64,000 nt of DNA from Vigna angularis (Eukaryota > Streptophyta > Magnoliopsida > Fabales > Fabaceae). A program made the translations under genes and the position numbers. Each line of letters begins with the position of its first letter. The stretch's first letter is position 1. Shown one piece after another: positions 46,327-58,816 of the stretch. The DNA lies in assembly GCF_016808095.1 (NCBI RefSeq), contig NC_068973.1, positions 6,568,501-6,632,500 on the forward strand. Reading direction: 5' to 3'. A model generated the notes under the pieces. It saw nothing but the letters and a program-made list of their open reading frames with translations, searched no databases and had not been told where the DNA came from.

Positions 46327-49300
46327 CTAATCATCATCGGCTTCGGCGGAAAAGTCGGGTTCTTCGGGCTTTGGTAACTTGGGCATGTCATCTTTAATTT
46401 TCAAGGCTCCTCTTCGTGTATTAGCAGCAAATCTCGAAGCAAGAATTGTTGCCCCAAGGTTCAATTTAGCTTGAGCTGAATTTGAACTGGCAGAATAGTC
46501 CTCATGTTCTCTCTCACTAGCTACTGTCTCATCTGAAGGAATGGATTCCCTCAAACCGAGGTCTTTCATAGATATCCTTTTCTTATATCGGCGCCAAGCA
46601 GCCTGTATAAAGCAGGCTGCCCAAGTCCTCCAATGGTGGGAATAAAATCGAAAAGTGTGCTGCAGCTTTTTACTGTGAAGGCGCCTAAATTGATTGGCAA
46701 CAAACTTGAGGTCTTCAGCCCGAAGAGCAAAAGCCTCAACCTCACTTATGGCTTTAACTGTCCTGGTTGAAGAAGGCAAATTAATGGTTGATTTTGGGAG
46801 TAACGCCCAAGAGAGAAGCTCCTCGCCACAAAAATCTCCAGGTCTCAATATGATTGAGTTGAAGAAACCAGTACGGCCACCGTTGGTAGTAGAACTATCC
46901 AGTCTACCTCTAATGATAAAAAGCATTTCAGTCACGGGGTCACCCTCACGAACAATGTAGGTGCCTTGAGTGCTCAGAGACGATACCAGCCGCTCACATA
47001 TTGCATCCAGAAGCTGATCATCCATCTGTGAGAAGAAGGGAACCTGAAAACGAAAAAAGTAATTTGTTTAAATACTTATAAAAGAGTAAATGTATATACT
47101 TATTAACATTCTACGTTCATTGGCATCAATGAGAATCAATCTCTCAATGCAACTTCTATTCTACCCTACAATAAGAAGCCCACTTGCTAATGTCAAACTC
47201 AGACACAAGAAGATAATTCAAACTAAAGATGTACCTAATGCGTAAATCTTCAATACAGTAAAGCATTTTGTGAAACTTTACGCATTACAGCTCCTACTAA
47301 AGGAAATCATAAAATACGATATTTTGATAGAACTGGAAGAACGGTCTATATCAAGTTTCAAATTGTGGACATGAGCACAGAAAGATTTGTATAGAACTTA
47401 AAACAGTCAGCAGAAATCGTACTCTTCTAACAAGGTCTAAGCAAAGGTGTCTTTGAATATCACGGCGTAGATCAGCTGGTAATGCACGTAGAATGGTTTC
47501 CTCATCAACTCCACGAGTAGCAAGCCATTTATATTGAACAAATCGTCTAACACGACTTCTCAAATCTTCAGGGAGTTGGCGATGCTTCATCCATTCTTCT
47601 GTGTCCCTTCGCTTGAGCCTCCACTCCTCAAGCCTTATAGTGATAGATTGCAAATATGTCTAGCCAAAGAAAAAACCTCAATGCAGAATCAAATTAAACA
47701 AAAAAAAAAACAACTAAACACTGTATTATATTAGTATAGTAGATTGCAAATGATTCTAATCGAGTCTATCAGCTCATTTGGCCTTGTGTTACGTAGCACA
47801 TAGTATATTAGATTGCTAATGATTCTAATAAAGTCTAACAGCTCATTTGGCCTTGTGTTACGTAGCACATAGTATAGTAGATTGCTAATGATTCTAATAA
47901 AGTCTAACAGCTCATTTGGCCTTGTGTTTTGTAGCCCATATATCCCTTTGTTAAAAAACCACGTTGGGAGAAGTCCCAAAAAATTCTAGAAATTTCTAAT
48001 TCTCCACTCTACCTGAAATAGGTAGCAAGTGAAGTTTGTTTTAAATTCTTGATAATTTAGATATTAATTATTTGTACACTGAAAACAAATTATATGCAAA
48101 TACCTGCATGTTCCCAATCAAATGGGAAAATAATACAAGACCTAAGATAGCAATGACAATAGCGAATGATGTTTCCCCAATAAACGTGCTAGTTTCTAGG
48201 TTTTGCCCATAAGAACTGCAACAAAAAAAATTAAGAAAATGAGCATCAACAAACTATCATTTATCTCTAAAATATTAAAATTAAGACATAACAAACTCCC
48301 TACCAGCGCTACATACAATTTCAGAGTCTACTCAAGTTTAGCACATCTTATAGTTATTTTATTCTTATCCATTACATATAAGAGCATTCTCATCCCTATA
48401 CCAACTTAATTGTTAGACCTAGATGATCTGATAAGATCTTACATGATCTTATCAAGACAGTTTAGGCTTATAAAGAGATGGCGTCTTATAAAGCTTAGGC
48501 TTCTACCCTATATGCCAGATTTGTAAGGATGAGTCAGGCCTCAATCATTAGTATTGGGAAAAAACTAAGTCCAATAATATTAACTACAAATAGTGTCAAT
48601 CTTGCAAGTACGGAGAACATTGCAAGCTGATGTGGATGCTGAATCAGGTGAGGCACGGATCACTGCCACATTGTGATGAAAATTGTCAAGTTGAAGGATT
48701 TGCACTGCGTGAATCCTTTCCATCTTGTGAAGCTAGAATTTGACAGTCCATTGCTGTCTGAAAAATGACCTGAACAGACCCAAAAACAAAGCTCAACACT
48801 CATGACCTTTATGCTAGGGTCCCCATCACAAATCAGAAATGAAGGAGACCCATGAGTCAAAGGTGCATGCGCCTCTTGACATTGCTGCTGTTGAGCATCC
48901 ATCACTGTCATCACCGACAACCATTGAAGCACTGATGCTAACCTTCATTGTCAATAGCATCCCAACACTCACGAGTCACAACCATCGTCTTCAGTATTTC
49001 CTTGTTTTGGGTTCTCTCTATTCCACTCACACTCACTACCTGTTCTGATCACTTCTCTTGCTAATCTACTCACTTCCGTTGTTCTACTTGCTTCTTCCAT
49101 TCTTGCTGGAGTTGTCTATTCTGTGCAGAATTTGAAGGAAAAAAATGGCATCAGCTGAAGGTGGTTCAAGTCACACTCCTAAAAGAGGAAGTGGAATTGG
49201 AGCAAGCACTGACACTGCATGGAGTCATTGTGTCTCAATTGATGGGAAAGCAAAAAATGTTAAAGTAAATATTGAGAAAGTATTAACATGTGAAATTTAC

Positions 49301-52300
49301 TGATTGAAGCATCATCTAACAGGAACTTCAAAGGATGTCTTGAAGATGCTAAAAAGATAATGCTGGATGTGGTTTATCAGCTGCAGAAAATTTTGATAAA
49401 AAAATAAAAATGAACAGAATTTGAATGGGAGAGTAGTACGGCTGATTCAGAAAATGCTGGAAAAAGACCAAGGCAAGAAGAAGAGAATAATGACTCATCA
49501 AGTATTTTCGAGAAAAGGGGCAGTCAAACTATTATCAATGCCGATTTTAGAAAAAGTGCTAGAAAGGATGCATGTCAAAAAATTGCTCTATTTTTCTACA
49601 TCAATGCTATTCCATTTAGTGAAGAAAAGAGTGAGGAGTTCAAGAGGATACTTGAGTTGGTTGTCAAAGATGATGTCAGATTTAAGTGGCCAAACATACC
49701 ATACATAAGGGTGAATTATCTGAAGCAAGCAGCTGACAAGACCAATCAGATTTTGGAAGAACATAAACTGTTTTGGATATAGGTGCACAATAATAACATA
49801 TGGATGGACCGCTAGAAAGAGAAAGACGATATTTAATTATCTGGTACATACTCCGGGGATTGTCTTTTGGAGTTCTATTTATGCTTCTAACATATGTAAG
49901 ACAACCAAAAAATTTGCAGGATGATAGATGATTTTGTTTAGGAGGTTGGAGAAGAGAATGTGATCCAAATTCTACTAATAATGCAACAAACTACAATAAT
50001 GCAAAAGAGAGAAAAGTTATTTGGACACCTTTTGCAGCTCATTACATTGATTTAAAGATGGAAGGTTCTGAAAAGAAAATTCCACTCCATCATGAGAAAA
50101 TAGCGAAGATGGATAGAACACCACCCGATACTCGAAGATGGATAGAACACCCAAAGGCTGATCAAAAGTTTATGGGCCCAGAAATTGGGCCTAAGTCCTT
50201 CTTATAACTAGTTTTGATTTAATTAATAAATCTTATAGTATAGGAAATATTTAGCAAAAGATAAAAGTGTTTATATTTTGTTATTATCTTTGTATTTTGT
50301 AACTGAAATATTATCTTCTTATTTGGAAGATAAATGATTTGTAGCCACTTTATTCATAAATAGAAAGACACACCAAAGGTTAAGGCACTTGAATTTTCTG
50401 GCTTGAACCTTTGTTAACTTTGAGATAGATTATACAATCTCTATATTTGTTCTCCGGGTTAGGACACCCAACTTTTTACTAGAACATAAGAAAATTACAA
50501 CCTACATCTATTTTAGAACTGGTTTTATTTCCTTGTTGCACAAATTTACTGAAGAGACAGATTTAATAAGACAAGCCAACACTAGTTTTGCCACTTCTTA
50601 TTTGACTTTGGAATGTTCACTTATTAGGATGTTCACATCAAAGGCATGGCAATCTAGTCAATTTGTAAAGAATAGAGATGGAGGGCTCATGAAAAATTCG
50701 ACATTGGATATGGGATTTTGGAAAAATATTTTGAATTCCATGAGGGGTGTTCTTTGCCTAATTAAGGTGTTGTGAATGGCATATTCACATGAGAAACCAG
50801 CCATTGGATTTAATTATGAAGAAATGGATATTGGTAAAGAGAAGATACAAAGTCTCTTCAATGGAGTTAGTAAAAGGTAATAAAAACTAATTACCTTTCA
50901 CTTATTTGATTTTCTAATTTATTTTTTAGAATTATAGACTTTATTATTTATTGTTATCTAACTTAGCTACACTCCCATTTGATAAATCATTGATCAAGGA
51001 TGGGACAACCAATTGCATAGGCAATTGCATGGCGCAGGATATTATCTTAATCCCATGTTGCACTATAATGTAGTGTTTAAAGCTAATTATAAAGTGAAGG
51101 GTGGAATATATCATATATGATTGTTTAGAGAGGTTGGTGGGAGACACTAATGAGTTTAGTAAGATTGATGCTCAGACTGAAAGTTTCAAGAGCATATTTG
51201 GATTTTTTTTGGTAGTCTAATAGCTCAACATGCACTCAAAACCAAAACTCCAGCAAAATGGAGGGAATCATATGGTGATCAACATAAAAATTTAAAAAGG
51301 TTTGCTATTAGAGTATTGAGTTTGACTTGTAATTCATCCGGGTGTGAGGGTAATTAAAGTGCTTTTGAGAGAGTAAGAATTCAAATTATGAAATTGATTC
51401 TATAATTATTTACCTATACCATCTAGTAGCCTAGTATGATGTGTTAACTAATTTTATGATTATAAAGGTTCACACCTAGAAAAGAAATCGTTTAAAGCAA
51501 AAGACCATGAATGATTTGGCATTTGTGATGGCCAATTCAAGATTGAGCAAGAAGGAAGTTAGGAAAACAAATTACTATAGCATTGATGATCTTGCTTTTG
51601 ATGATGAATGGACTATAGAGGAGAATGAAGCAAATTCAACTTTAGATGCTTCAAATGAAGACATCTTAGTTGAAGTTGGAGTAGATGAAGATGCTAGTGG
51701 TGGTACTGTTGATGGATGATTTGGAGGTTCCTCCAATTGCTAATAATGAAAATGAAGATATCGTGGAGCAGGCTGACTATCCTACTTTTAATATGAATAC
51801 CTTGGATAGTTTCTTGGCATTAAACATCTATGAATTTATTAGTCATTTTATTTATGAGTAATTTTATGAATTGACAATCTATTTTTAGTTGTGTTATGCA
51901 TTGATCTTACTACTTGAGACTTATTATGAGCTATTAGTTGTCATCTCTATTATTCTTAATGCATGCACATGTATACGGACATAATTTTTTGTATACTCAA
52001 CTCTTACAATTAGTTGCAATCTTCAAGCTTCGATTTCTTATCTCCCTTTCCAATCCTTTTACGATTCTGAAGTTTGACAACATTGGTGGTTGGACAGAAA
52101 TTCACAATAGAATTCAGTTTCAAAGGGTTTATTAGACTGAAAGGAGAGCTCGATGAGCTTTTACAGTGATGAAAGAAAGATCAGAGCCTAAGCAACTCCA
52201 AAAAAATATCCACATCCAGCTTATATGCCAAACAAACCACAATGTTCATTTCCCCAACTCCCATGCTCACCTATTAAATACCCAATTGCTATCATGTGTC

Positions 52301-53170
52301 ACTTATCCTGACTGCTAGTCAACTGCAATTCTTACTCCTTCACAGAATGGACATACCATATTGTGAGCACTTTTAGCTACAAGTCCAGTATATCCTTTAC
52401 TAATTGGCCTAGAACCATATCGAGGAGCTACATCAATACCTAAACTAGATTATTACTATGAACAGTTATTTAGAGCTTTGGACCATAAAACACATCTATC
52501 ACATCTAACATGGATATGAACTAATTTCACACTGTTTTGAGTACTGACAAACTCTTTCCTCTGCTTCTCCATCTTAAACCTTATAAGTTTTATGCTAGCA
52601 TTGCAGTCAGCATTATCTAGAGATGAAGTAAATCTCAAGGTGAACTAATTCAACAAAACATTAATTAATCAGACGCACCAATTATAAAATTAATTTTTGG
52701 TACCCATGGATATACAAGTCATACCTTAATTGTTGCAGTCCCCACCATAAACAATAAAGGTATTTTGGAATAAAGGCTGAAGAAACAACATGTTTCTTTA
52801 CTGCATTTTCAAATATTCCAAACTTGAAATTAATATCCTTATTATTGGGATCACAGCTGCTAAACACATTAGTACTATTTGCCCATAACTTGCGCAGCTC
52901 AACATTCAAAGAACTGCAGTCCAGGTAGCCAAAACAATTTTCAGGATTTTGTTCCTTTTTGCAAAAGGATTTCAAACAAGTAGTGTATCGGTCCACAGAT
53001 AGAAGATACCAAGATGCCCCTAAAACCTGCAATAACAGAAATGGAAACATACTGTTAATTTCTTATAGCAGAAAACTAGACTTAAGTCAATAAGATTCAA
53101 ACTTCAAAGAGTTCAGATGTGGTGGAGCTGGGTGTGTGTGTGTGTGTTTGTGTGTGAGTGTGTGCGTGTG

Positions 53171-53243
<73 letters not shown>

Positions 53244-54506
53244 TAAAAATTGAATCATCAAACCAGTGGAAACTTCATACGTGGCTAGCTAACATATACA
53301 GCAGCAAGTTATATGCAGCTCCTGCCCAAGCAGTCTTCGTAACCACTCCTGTCGCTTTGATTATTTGAGAACTTAACGGAAAAATCAAATATAATCTTGG
53401 AACATATTGGAGCAAAACAATCAATGCAAGCGCATTATTCTTGTGATCAGTCTGAGGGCTTCTTGTTGCTGGGATAATAAACCAGATGACCATCTGAACG
53501 AGAAAAAAGTTCGATAAGCTACCTCACTGCAAAATACTTCAAAATTTACACCAACTAAACTGCTCTGATTATATAACTTTTCGACTAAATATTTTCCTCA
53601 ATTATCTCTATCTCCATTTCTATGGTACAAATCAACAGCGAGAGAAGTTTGCAATAAAGTAATACGGTGTAAATGATCCAGCAGTGCCACACTAGAACAA
53701 CACACCTGGGGTAGAGGGAGTGTAGCAATAAAATCAATGAAGAAATCAGATCTGAAATATCTTCTTGCAATCTTCTTTGGGTCCATGACAAGTTCTCCCC
53801 TGCCAAATACCCGTGAGCTGGGTGCCACATATGCGGTCCTGAACTTAATTATCAGGTGCAACAGATAAAAGAGGTCCGCAATAGTGCGCAGAAAGGTCAC
53901 AACAATGCGCAATGTTAGGTCTGTCCTTACACATGAAGACCCTGTATTTTCTATCACACTAGGCAAATAAAAGTACAATGGATCAACAAAAAGAGCCACC
54001 AAGCATGAAACTATGAAGACCCGGTTCCATTTCAACACAATCTCACTACCAGGGTCAAGTATTCTTTTACGCCACGGCTCATGGTCCTCCGGGAATACCT
54101 TCGATCCGCTAATTCTAAATGTTTCAACAATTCTATTTTTGCCCAATGGCAGCAAATTGCTAGGTTTAAGCGCTGGAGGCTCAGCTGCTCCCCACAGCGA
54201 TTTTTTATGCTTTTTACCATCCGAGTAGAACCTAAAATGGTAAACTCTTAGAACACACAAAGCAATGTTCTCAAATGGTAAGAAAAATAAAAACGTTGAA
54301 GAGACAGAATTGATTTATTTGCAGTGAATGAATGAGTTTGAACAGTACCGAGTAGGGAAATGAAAAAGTAAAAAGAAATGAAAATCTTCAGTTAAAATTC
54401 ACGCATTAGAGAGGAATTCGTGGAGGAAGCTTGAAGCTTTAGCAATTAATCGATGGAGTCGTAACAAATTAAGATACCTGACAAGCTTTCCCTTTTTCAA
54501 TTCCAT
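46327..54506 (-). CDS. CNGC: Cyclic-nucleotide-gated ion channel, CNGC14/15/17 group
   Basis: Plasma- or nuclear-membrane Ca2+-permeable cation channel of the plant CNGC family. Seven exons join in frame: 54506-54478, 54231-53706, 53493-53281, 53026-52725, 48215-48104, 47659-47423 and 47043-46327, making about 711 residues. It starts MELKKGKLVRF, with the 29-nt first exon ending two bases into a codon. Six membrane segments run from about residue 90 to 400 (VLKWNRVFIVSCLVALFVDP, ADLFYLLHLIIKFRTAYV, YLYCLWWGLQQL). The pore carries GQNL, the CNGC selectivity-filter pattern. A C-linker (EEWRLKRRDTEEWM) leads to the cyclic-nucleotide-binding domain (about 480-600, with RPGDFCGEELLSWAL) and an IQ motif (FIQAAWRRYKKR, about 617-629). 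The C-terminus KPEEPDFSAEADD is typical of group III. I cannot choose firmly among CNGC14, 15 and 17. The 4.5-kb fourth intron holds a transposon. Confidence 0.93.
47741..47947. repeat. 69-bp tandem repeat, three copies, in a CNGC intron
   Basis: Copies begin AGATTGC(A/T)AATGATTCTAAT at 47741, 47810 and 47879, exactly 69 bp apart; the third diverges at its end. The unit contains AGCTCATTTGGCCTTGTGTT. Because 69 is a multiple of three, a frame is open along the minus strand, but nothing suggests translation. Confidence 0.95.
49145..51850 (+). pseudogene. Dead hAT transposase inside a CNGC intron
   Basis: A plus-strand hAT transposase remnant, antisense to the CNGC gene and wholly within its intron (48216-52724). 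Reading across frames shows the family's order: an N-terminal MASAEGGSSHTPKRG and a degenerate BED zinc finger ending LKHHL (about 49145-49320), the DUF659 part with ITTYGWT-like and NYLVHTPG (about 49780-49850), TYIYFRTGFISLLHKFTE (about 50486-50545), NPMLHYNVVF (about 51045-51080), the dimerisation motif LKRFAIRVLSLTCNSSGC (about 51295-51345), and a nearly intact C-terminus with TMNDLAFVMANSRL (51505-51550). Many stops and frameshifts disable it. Terminal inverted repeats and an 8-bp duplication were not located. Confidence 0.85.
50106..50485 (+). mobile_element. Insertion of about 380 bp within the dead hAT element
   Basis: The hAT reading is interrupted after IAK (about 50105) and resumes at KITTYIY (about 50486). 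The foreign piece has a local duplication of GAAGATGGATAGAACAC (50105-50121 and 50129-50145), a GGGCCCAGAAATTGGGCC inverted pair and an AT-rich body. It ends near TTCTCCGGGTTAGGACACCC. It has the feel of a small LTR or TRIM fragment, but no clean target-site duplication was found. Confidence 0.4.
53133..53234. repeat. Compound (GT)n(GA)n microsatellite in a CNGC intron
   Basis: An imperfect TG run (53133-53192) passes into an uninterrupted GA run (53193-53234), within the intron between exons 53493-53281 and 53026-52725. Confidence 0.95.
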
Positions 54507-55050
54507 GGGAAAGAAGAAGCTGAATTGTATCCTTTAAAGCCCTAACATGGAATCAGAATCAGAGGTTCAACAGAGTGGGATCTTTCACTGAAACCGCAAA
54601 TTCAGACTTCAATCGACAATTTTAGTCAACAATTGTTGACTCGAGCTTCAACGTTGGTAAAGGAACGTATTAATAATGCAGAGACCAAACGTCGTCGTCG
54701 TCATTGTCACTGATAAGTTAGTCCAAATAGTCACATCCACTTAATTCCGTCGAAAAACCCGACCCGTTAAACTAGGCTTTGTCTAAGGTGAAGTCGATTT
54801 TAAGTGGATTTTGAACAAAGTAGATAATTTTTATAGCTTAAATTAGTAAGGTGATTAATATATGAATAATTTTTATTTTAAATGTTGAGTTGGAAATCTG
54901 AAAAATGGAACATATCCATCCTTTTAAGTTTTTTTTCTTATTGTTTTTGTCAAATTGAAACATGATCTTAATTTTTAAAATATGTTCATTAAGATAGATT
55001 TAAAAATATTTCAGAAATAGAAATAGGTTAAAAGACTAATATCCAGAAAA

Positions 55051-55092
<42 letters not shown>

Positions 55093-55380
55093 AATACTTT
55101 TTAGGACTTAAACTAAAATTTTATAATTCCTTAGTCAAACAATTCAGGAAATTAATTCATTAAGCGCTCAAGAATAAAATTAAGTAATATATTAAAAACG
55201 TATAATTAATTTGAGCTTAGTATTAAAAATACTACCAATTTGGGTCAATAGTTAATGGAGTAACAAATTCACCATGAAAAAATCCTCGTCATTGACAACT
55301 TTAACGTTTTTTTAATAAAGTTTTCACTTTAGTGGCAACTTCAATTTTCTTTTTTCCTTTTACGAATTCCATTACGTTTA

Positions 55381-55466
<86 letters not shown>

Positions 55467-56243
55467 AAAATTCACATAGCATCACTATAAAAATTTAAAA
55501 TTCAATTAGATCAATACCTTAAATCCCATCAATCAATTAAATTTTTCTATTAATTTAATTAGAAATCAACACTAATAATACATATACTTTTTTTTATTCT
55601 TATTAAAAATAATTGTCACGTGTATATAATACTATTCGTATACGTGTATTTTTCTAACAATATCTAATATTTAATAATAAAATTATTTACTTTATATATA
55701 TGATTATTTGAAATGTATATTTTTACTTTATATATGATCTTACTTTAACTTTTGATATACAAAAGCAATGGTAACTTTTATTGTGTTTCATTCTTATTGT
55801 ATATTCTTATTTGTTAGAGAAAGTAACAATGTAGAAATATGCTTCACAAATAACATGAATTATAACTATGCAATATATGTTCTTGTAGCGATTTAAGAGA
55901 AAGGTAACAATTTGACACAAAGGAAAAAATAGCTTAACTTAATACAACCAAACTAAAAACTTACTTTTGAAAAACATATATTTGATGTACAATATTGACT
56001 ATTTAACTTCAAATAGTTGCTTGAGATGGAAGAGATGATTGTAGTCCACATAGCTGTAATTTATTACAAATGTTGGTACGTAGTGATCAACGATGGTAGT
56101 TGAATATGTAAAGAAAAAGATATTTCATACAATTTTTTATAACATTTTGATGATATATGTGTCATTTTTTTTATTGATTTATTATTTATTTTTTATTGCA
56201 TTGATATGTTCTAAACTCAATAAAAAAAATAGCATATATATAG
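54507..56243. other. Intergenic: CNGC 5' flank and AT-rich DNA
   Basis: The first few hundred bases should contain the CNGC 5' UTR and promoter. Two AT microsatellites follow (55057-55088 and 55386-55462). No gene is seen. Confidence 0.6.
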
Positions 56244-57364
56244 TGTGAGAACCTGAAAAATCTGAATTAGAAAGCTGATAGGGTATTAAGTTAATGAAAC
56301 CAAAATTTCTTTCTTAAAAACACATTTTAGAACATCCTGGTTCATTAGTTAAGCCCTACTCTCTCTCTAGAACTCAACTCTTCCAAGTTCTCTAACTTCT
56401 CTCTACCAAATCTCTTCATTGAGTCGTTTGTTTTCCGATCAGGTGGTGCCCCAATACTCACGGCGTAGAGGGCTCCGTTTTAAACCGATCACTTTCTCCG
56501 TTCTTCATTCCAACTGGTAAGTAGTTTCCTTTCCTCTTCCTCCGCTGTTTTAGAACCTAGAACATGCAGTTCTACTGGTTGCATGTATCTTGTGTTCCCC
56601 CTTTCCCACTCTCTGCTAAATCTTGAGCTCTAAGAGTCGTTTTCGTCACCAATGTGGTGGTTGTAGGGTGTTGTCTAGGTTCTTGCTAAGTCCGACACTG
56701 TTGAGTCGTTCTTGTGAGTTGGGCTGCTCAACTCTAAGGTAAGGGGAGCTAGAATACTTCTTTAATTTTGTGATATGATATGAATGTATGTTGAAATCTG
56801 ACTCTATACGTTGCTTCAGAATAGTATTTTTGGTCTGATATGTATATGGTGTGGTTTGTGCTGAAACTGAATTCTATGAAGTTGTGCTGTGATGTTTATA
56901 ACTGTTTTGGATGAATCTTGATGTTGTAATTTGAGCATGTTGGAAGTGCTTGTAGTGACAAATCTGTTATAGTTGAATTAAATGGAAAGTTAAGTGAAAT
57001 TATAGTGTTTTAGGGCAAATTGGAGGAAGTGAGGTAGTGATTTTGGGCATGGGTGGTCTTGAGTGCAATTAGGATGTTTGGATAGCTCAGATAAGTCAAT
57101 TGTGACTTGTTAGGAACTTTAAATTGGCCAAAAACACGTTAAAAGTGGTATAACTAAAATTGGGCCTCCAAGTTGTTGAAATTGGTGTTTTAGAGCAAGA
57201 GCTGAGTCTTAAACCTTTTAAATTGATTGTAGGGATGTTTAAAATCAGTTAGATAAGTACAATCAGGGTAAAAACTCAAATCAGGGGTGTTAGAAGTTAG
57301 GGAATTGGTCTAGAAATGGTAAAAGGGTGTGTGAGTGCACAATTCTCAGAATTATGCGTTCTGC

Positions 57365-57750
57365 AGATTATGCAGTATCGCTATGCGGATGGTTTCGCAT
57401 AGCGAGACCCTGTAGAAGGGTGCTCACGGTTTAGTCATTCGTTGTGCGAAATGGTGCGCTGTGCGAATGACTAGAGAGTGTTGCTCTCTACCTGGTGATT
57501 TGCATAGCGAATCTCTTCGCTATGCGACTGGGAGGAGTCTGGGGTTGCATTTTGGTTAATTCGCAGAGCGAAGGGGGCGCATAGTGAGTTGTCTTAGGGG
57601 GTTGGTCTTTGTCTGAGCTCTCGCATAGCGACTAGGGTGCGCTATGCGAGAGGCATGAGGTATGGCACCTCTGTGATTTAATTCGCAATGCAAATAGTGT
57701 GCGTTGTGCGAAACGTTCTCAGTTTCGTTGTGCAAAGGGGTGCATTGTGC
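57365..57750 (+). repeat. TCGCATAGCGA / TCGCTATGCGA dyad cluster
   Basis: Repeated short dyads with TCGC and GCGA arms around AT(A/G)-type spacers, for example TTCGCATAGCGA (57390), TTTGCATAGCGAATC and TCTTCGCTATGCGACTG (57500-57530), CTCGCATAGCGA (57620), GCGCTATGCGAGAG (57642). Degenerate forms include TTCGTTGTGCGAAA. The cluster is preceded by TTCTGCAGA (57359-57367). It lies inside the LTR-like block. Confidence 0.85.
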
Positions 57751-57955
57751 GAGACGTTCAAGGTTTTATTCTCTATATTCTCTTTTGTATTGTTTCACAT
57801 AGAGTTGAATGTTGTATGGGTTGTGAAGTATGTGTTGGAGCAGATTGTATTGTATGATGAGATTCAAACATGTTGTATACTGTTAAAGTGAAAGTGTATG
57901 TGATTCAAAGGTATGATTGGTGATTCAAAGTATGTGGTTTTAAAAGTATGGTTGA

Positions 57956-58120
57956 TGGACGTAATTCCATGGATCTCAAAGGGAGGTTACATGGTGGTGC
58001 CCTATGTTATTGGACGTAATTCCATGGATCTCAAAGGGATGTTACATGGTGGTGCCCTATGTTTTGGGATGTAATTCCATGATCTTCAAGGAGAAGATCC
58101 ATGGTGGTGCCCTTGGTGTG
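57956..58120 (+). repeat. 55-bp tandem repeat, three copies
   Basis: Copies start at 57956, 58011 and 58066 with TGGACGTAATTCCATGGATC and end GGTGGTGCCC. The third copy is more divergent. It lies inside the LTR-like block. Confidence 0.9.
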
Positions 58121-58816
58121 TTTTAGAATGATTTGCATGGAAGCTCAGTCTTGGGGGTTATCCTGAAACTACAATGGCCAATCATTCTCAAGTAGAGAGG
58201 ATTGAACCATGTCGTGAGTAGTAGCAGAAGGTCCTAGTCTTGGGTGCTTCCAGTATGGCCCAAGGTGAGTGATAACAGACTAACCTCGTGAGTGTGGTAG
58301 GGTGAAACACATTGGCAATGGCTTTGCAAAGCAGTAGAGGCCACCACGAGTGCATGACCCGCCATATCTCGGCAATCATTCTAAGTCTGGATGAGTCAAG
58401 TGTAAAGTGTAACAAGTGGTGTTGTATGGTTCATTAACTTTGAATTAAACTTGCATGTTGTGCGTGATTGTTATAATATGATTTTTGTATATCTAGCTCA
58501 CCCTTCTGCTTGTGTTTGTCTTTTGTTTATGTGTGTTTTCTGTTACAATGATCATCCATTTGGATGTGAGCAGAGGTAGATGAGGTGTTTCTGGAGCAGA
58601 CCTTAGAGGGAGATGACACTGCTGCTTAGCCTAGTTATGATCCATAGGGTTCTGTTTATTTTGAAATACTCTATTGTGTTAAAGTTTTAAATTACAACCA
58701 TTTTTGGGATAACTGTAACCTTAAGACTTTATCTACAAGTCTTCTTCTAACTGTTCTATTATATTAAAATGTGGACTACTATATTATATAATTTTTATAT
58801 AATCTGGGATGTTACG

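Larger units (their letters stand above)
56244..58816 (+). mobile_element. LTR-like block (probable Ty3 chromovirus solo LTR)
   Basis: Starts TGTGAGAACCTGAAAAATCT and ends near TGGGATGTTACG, the style of plant chromovirus LTRs, which usually start TGTGAGAxCC and end GGGATGTTACA. No internal coding region follows and no perfect target-site duplication was found, so the right limit is tentative. It includes a TCGCATAGCGA dyad cluster (57365-57750) and a 55-bp tandem repeat (57956-58120). Short open frames in it are not supported as genes. Confidence 0.6.

Noticed and set aside
47731..47979. 82-codon minus-strand repeat frame
   Set aside because: It is an artefact of the 69-bp triplication, lying inside a CNGC intron.
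53117..53368. Val/Cys and Arg/Glu repeat frame
   Set aside because: It is the translation of a (GT)n(GA)n microsatellite in an intron.
56244..58816. Clean target-site duplication for the chromovirus-like block
   Set aside because: TATAG before the left end is not repeated after the right end, so I did not call a confirmed solo LTR.
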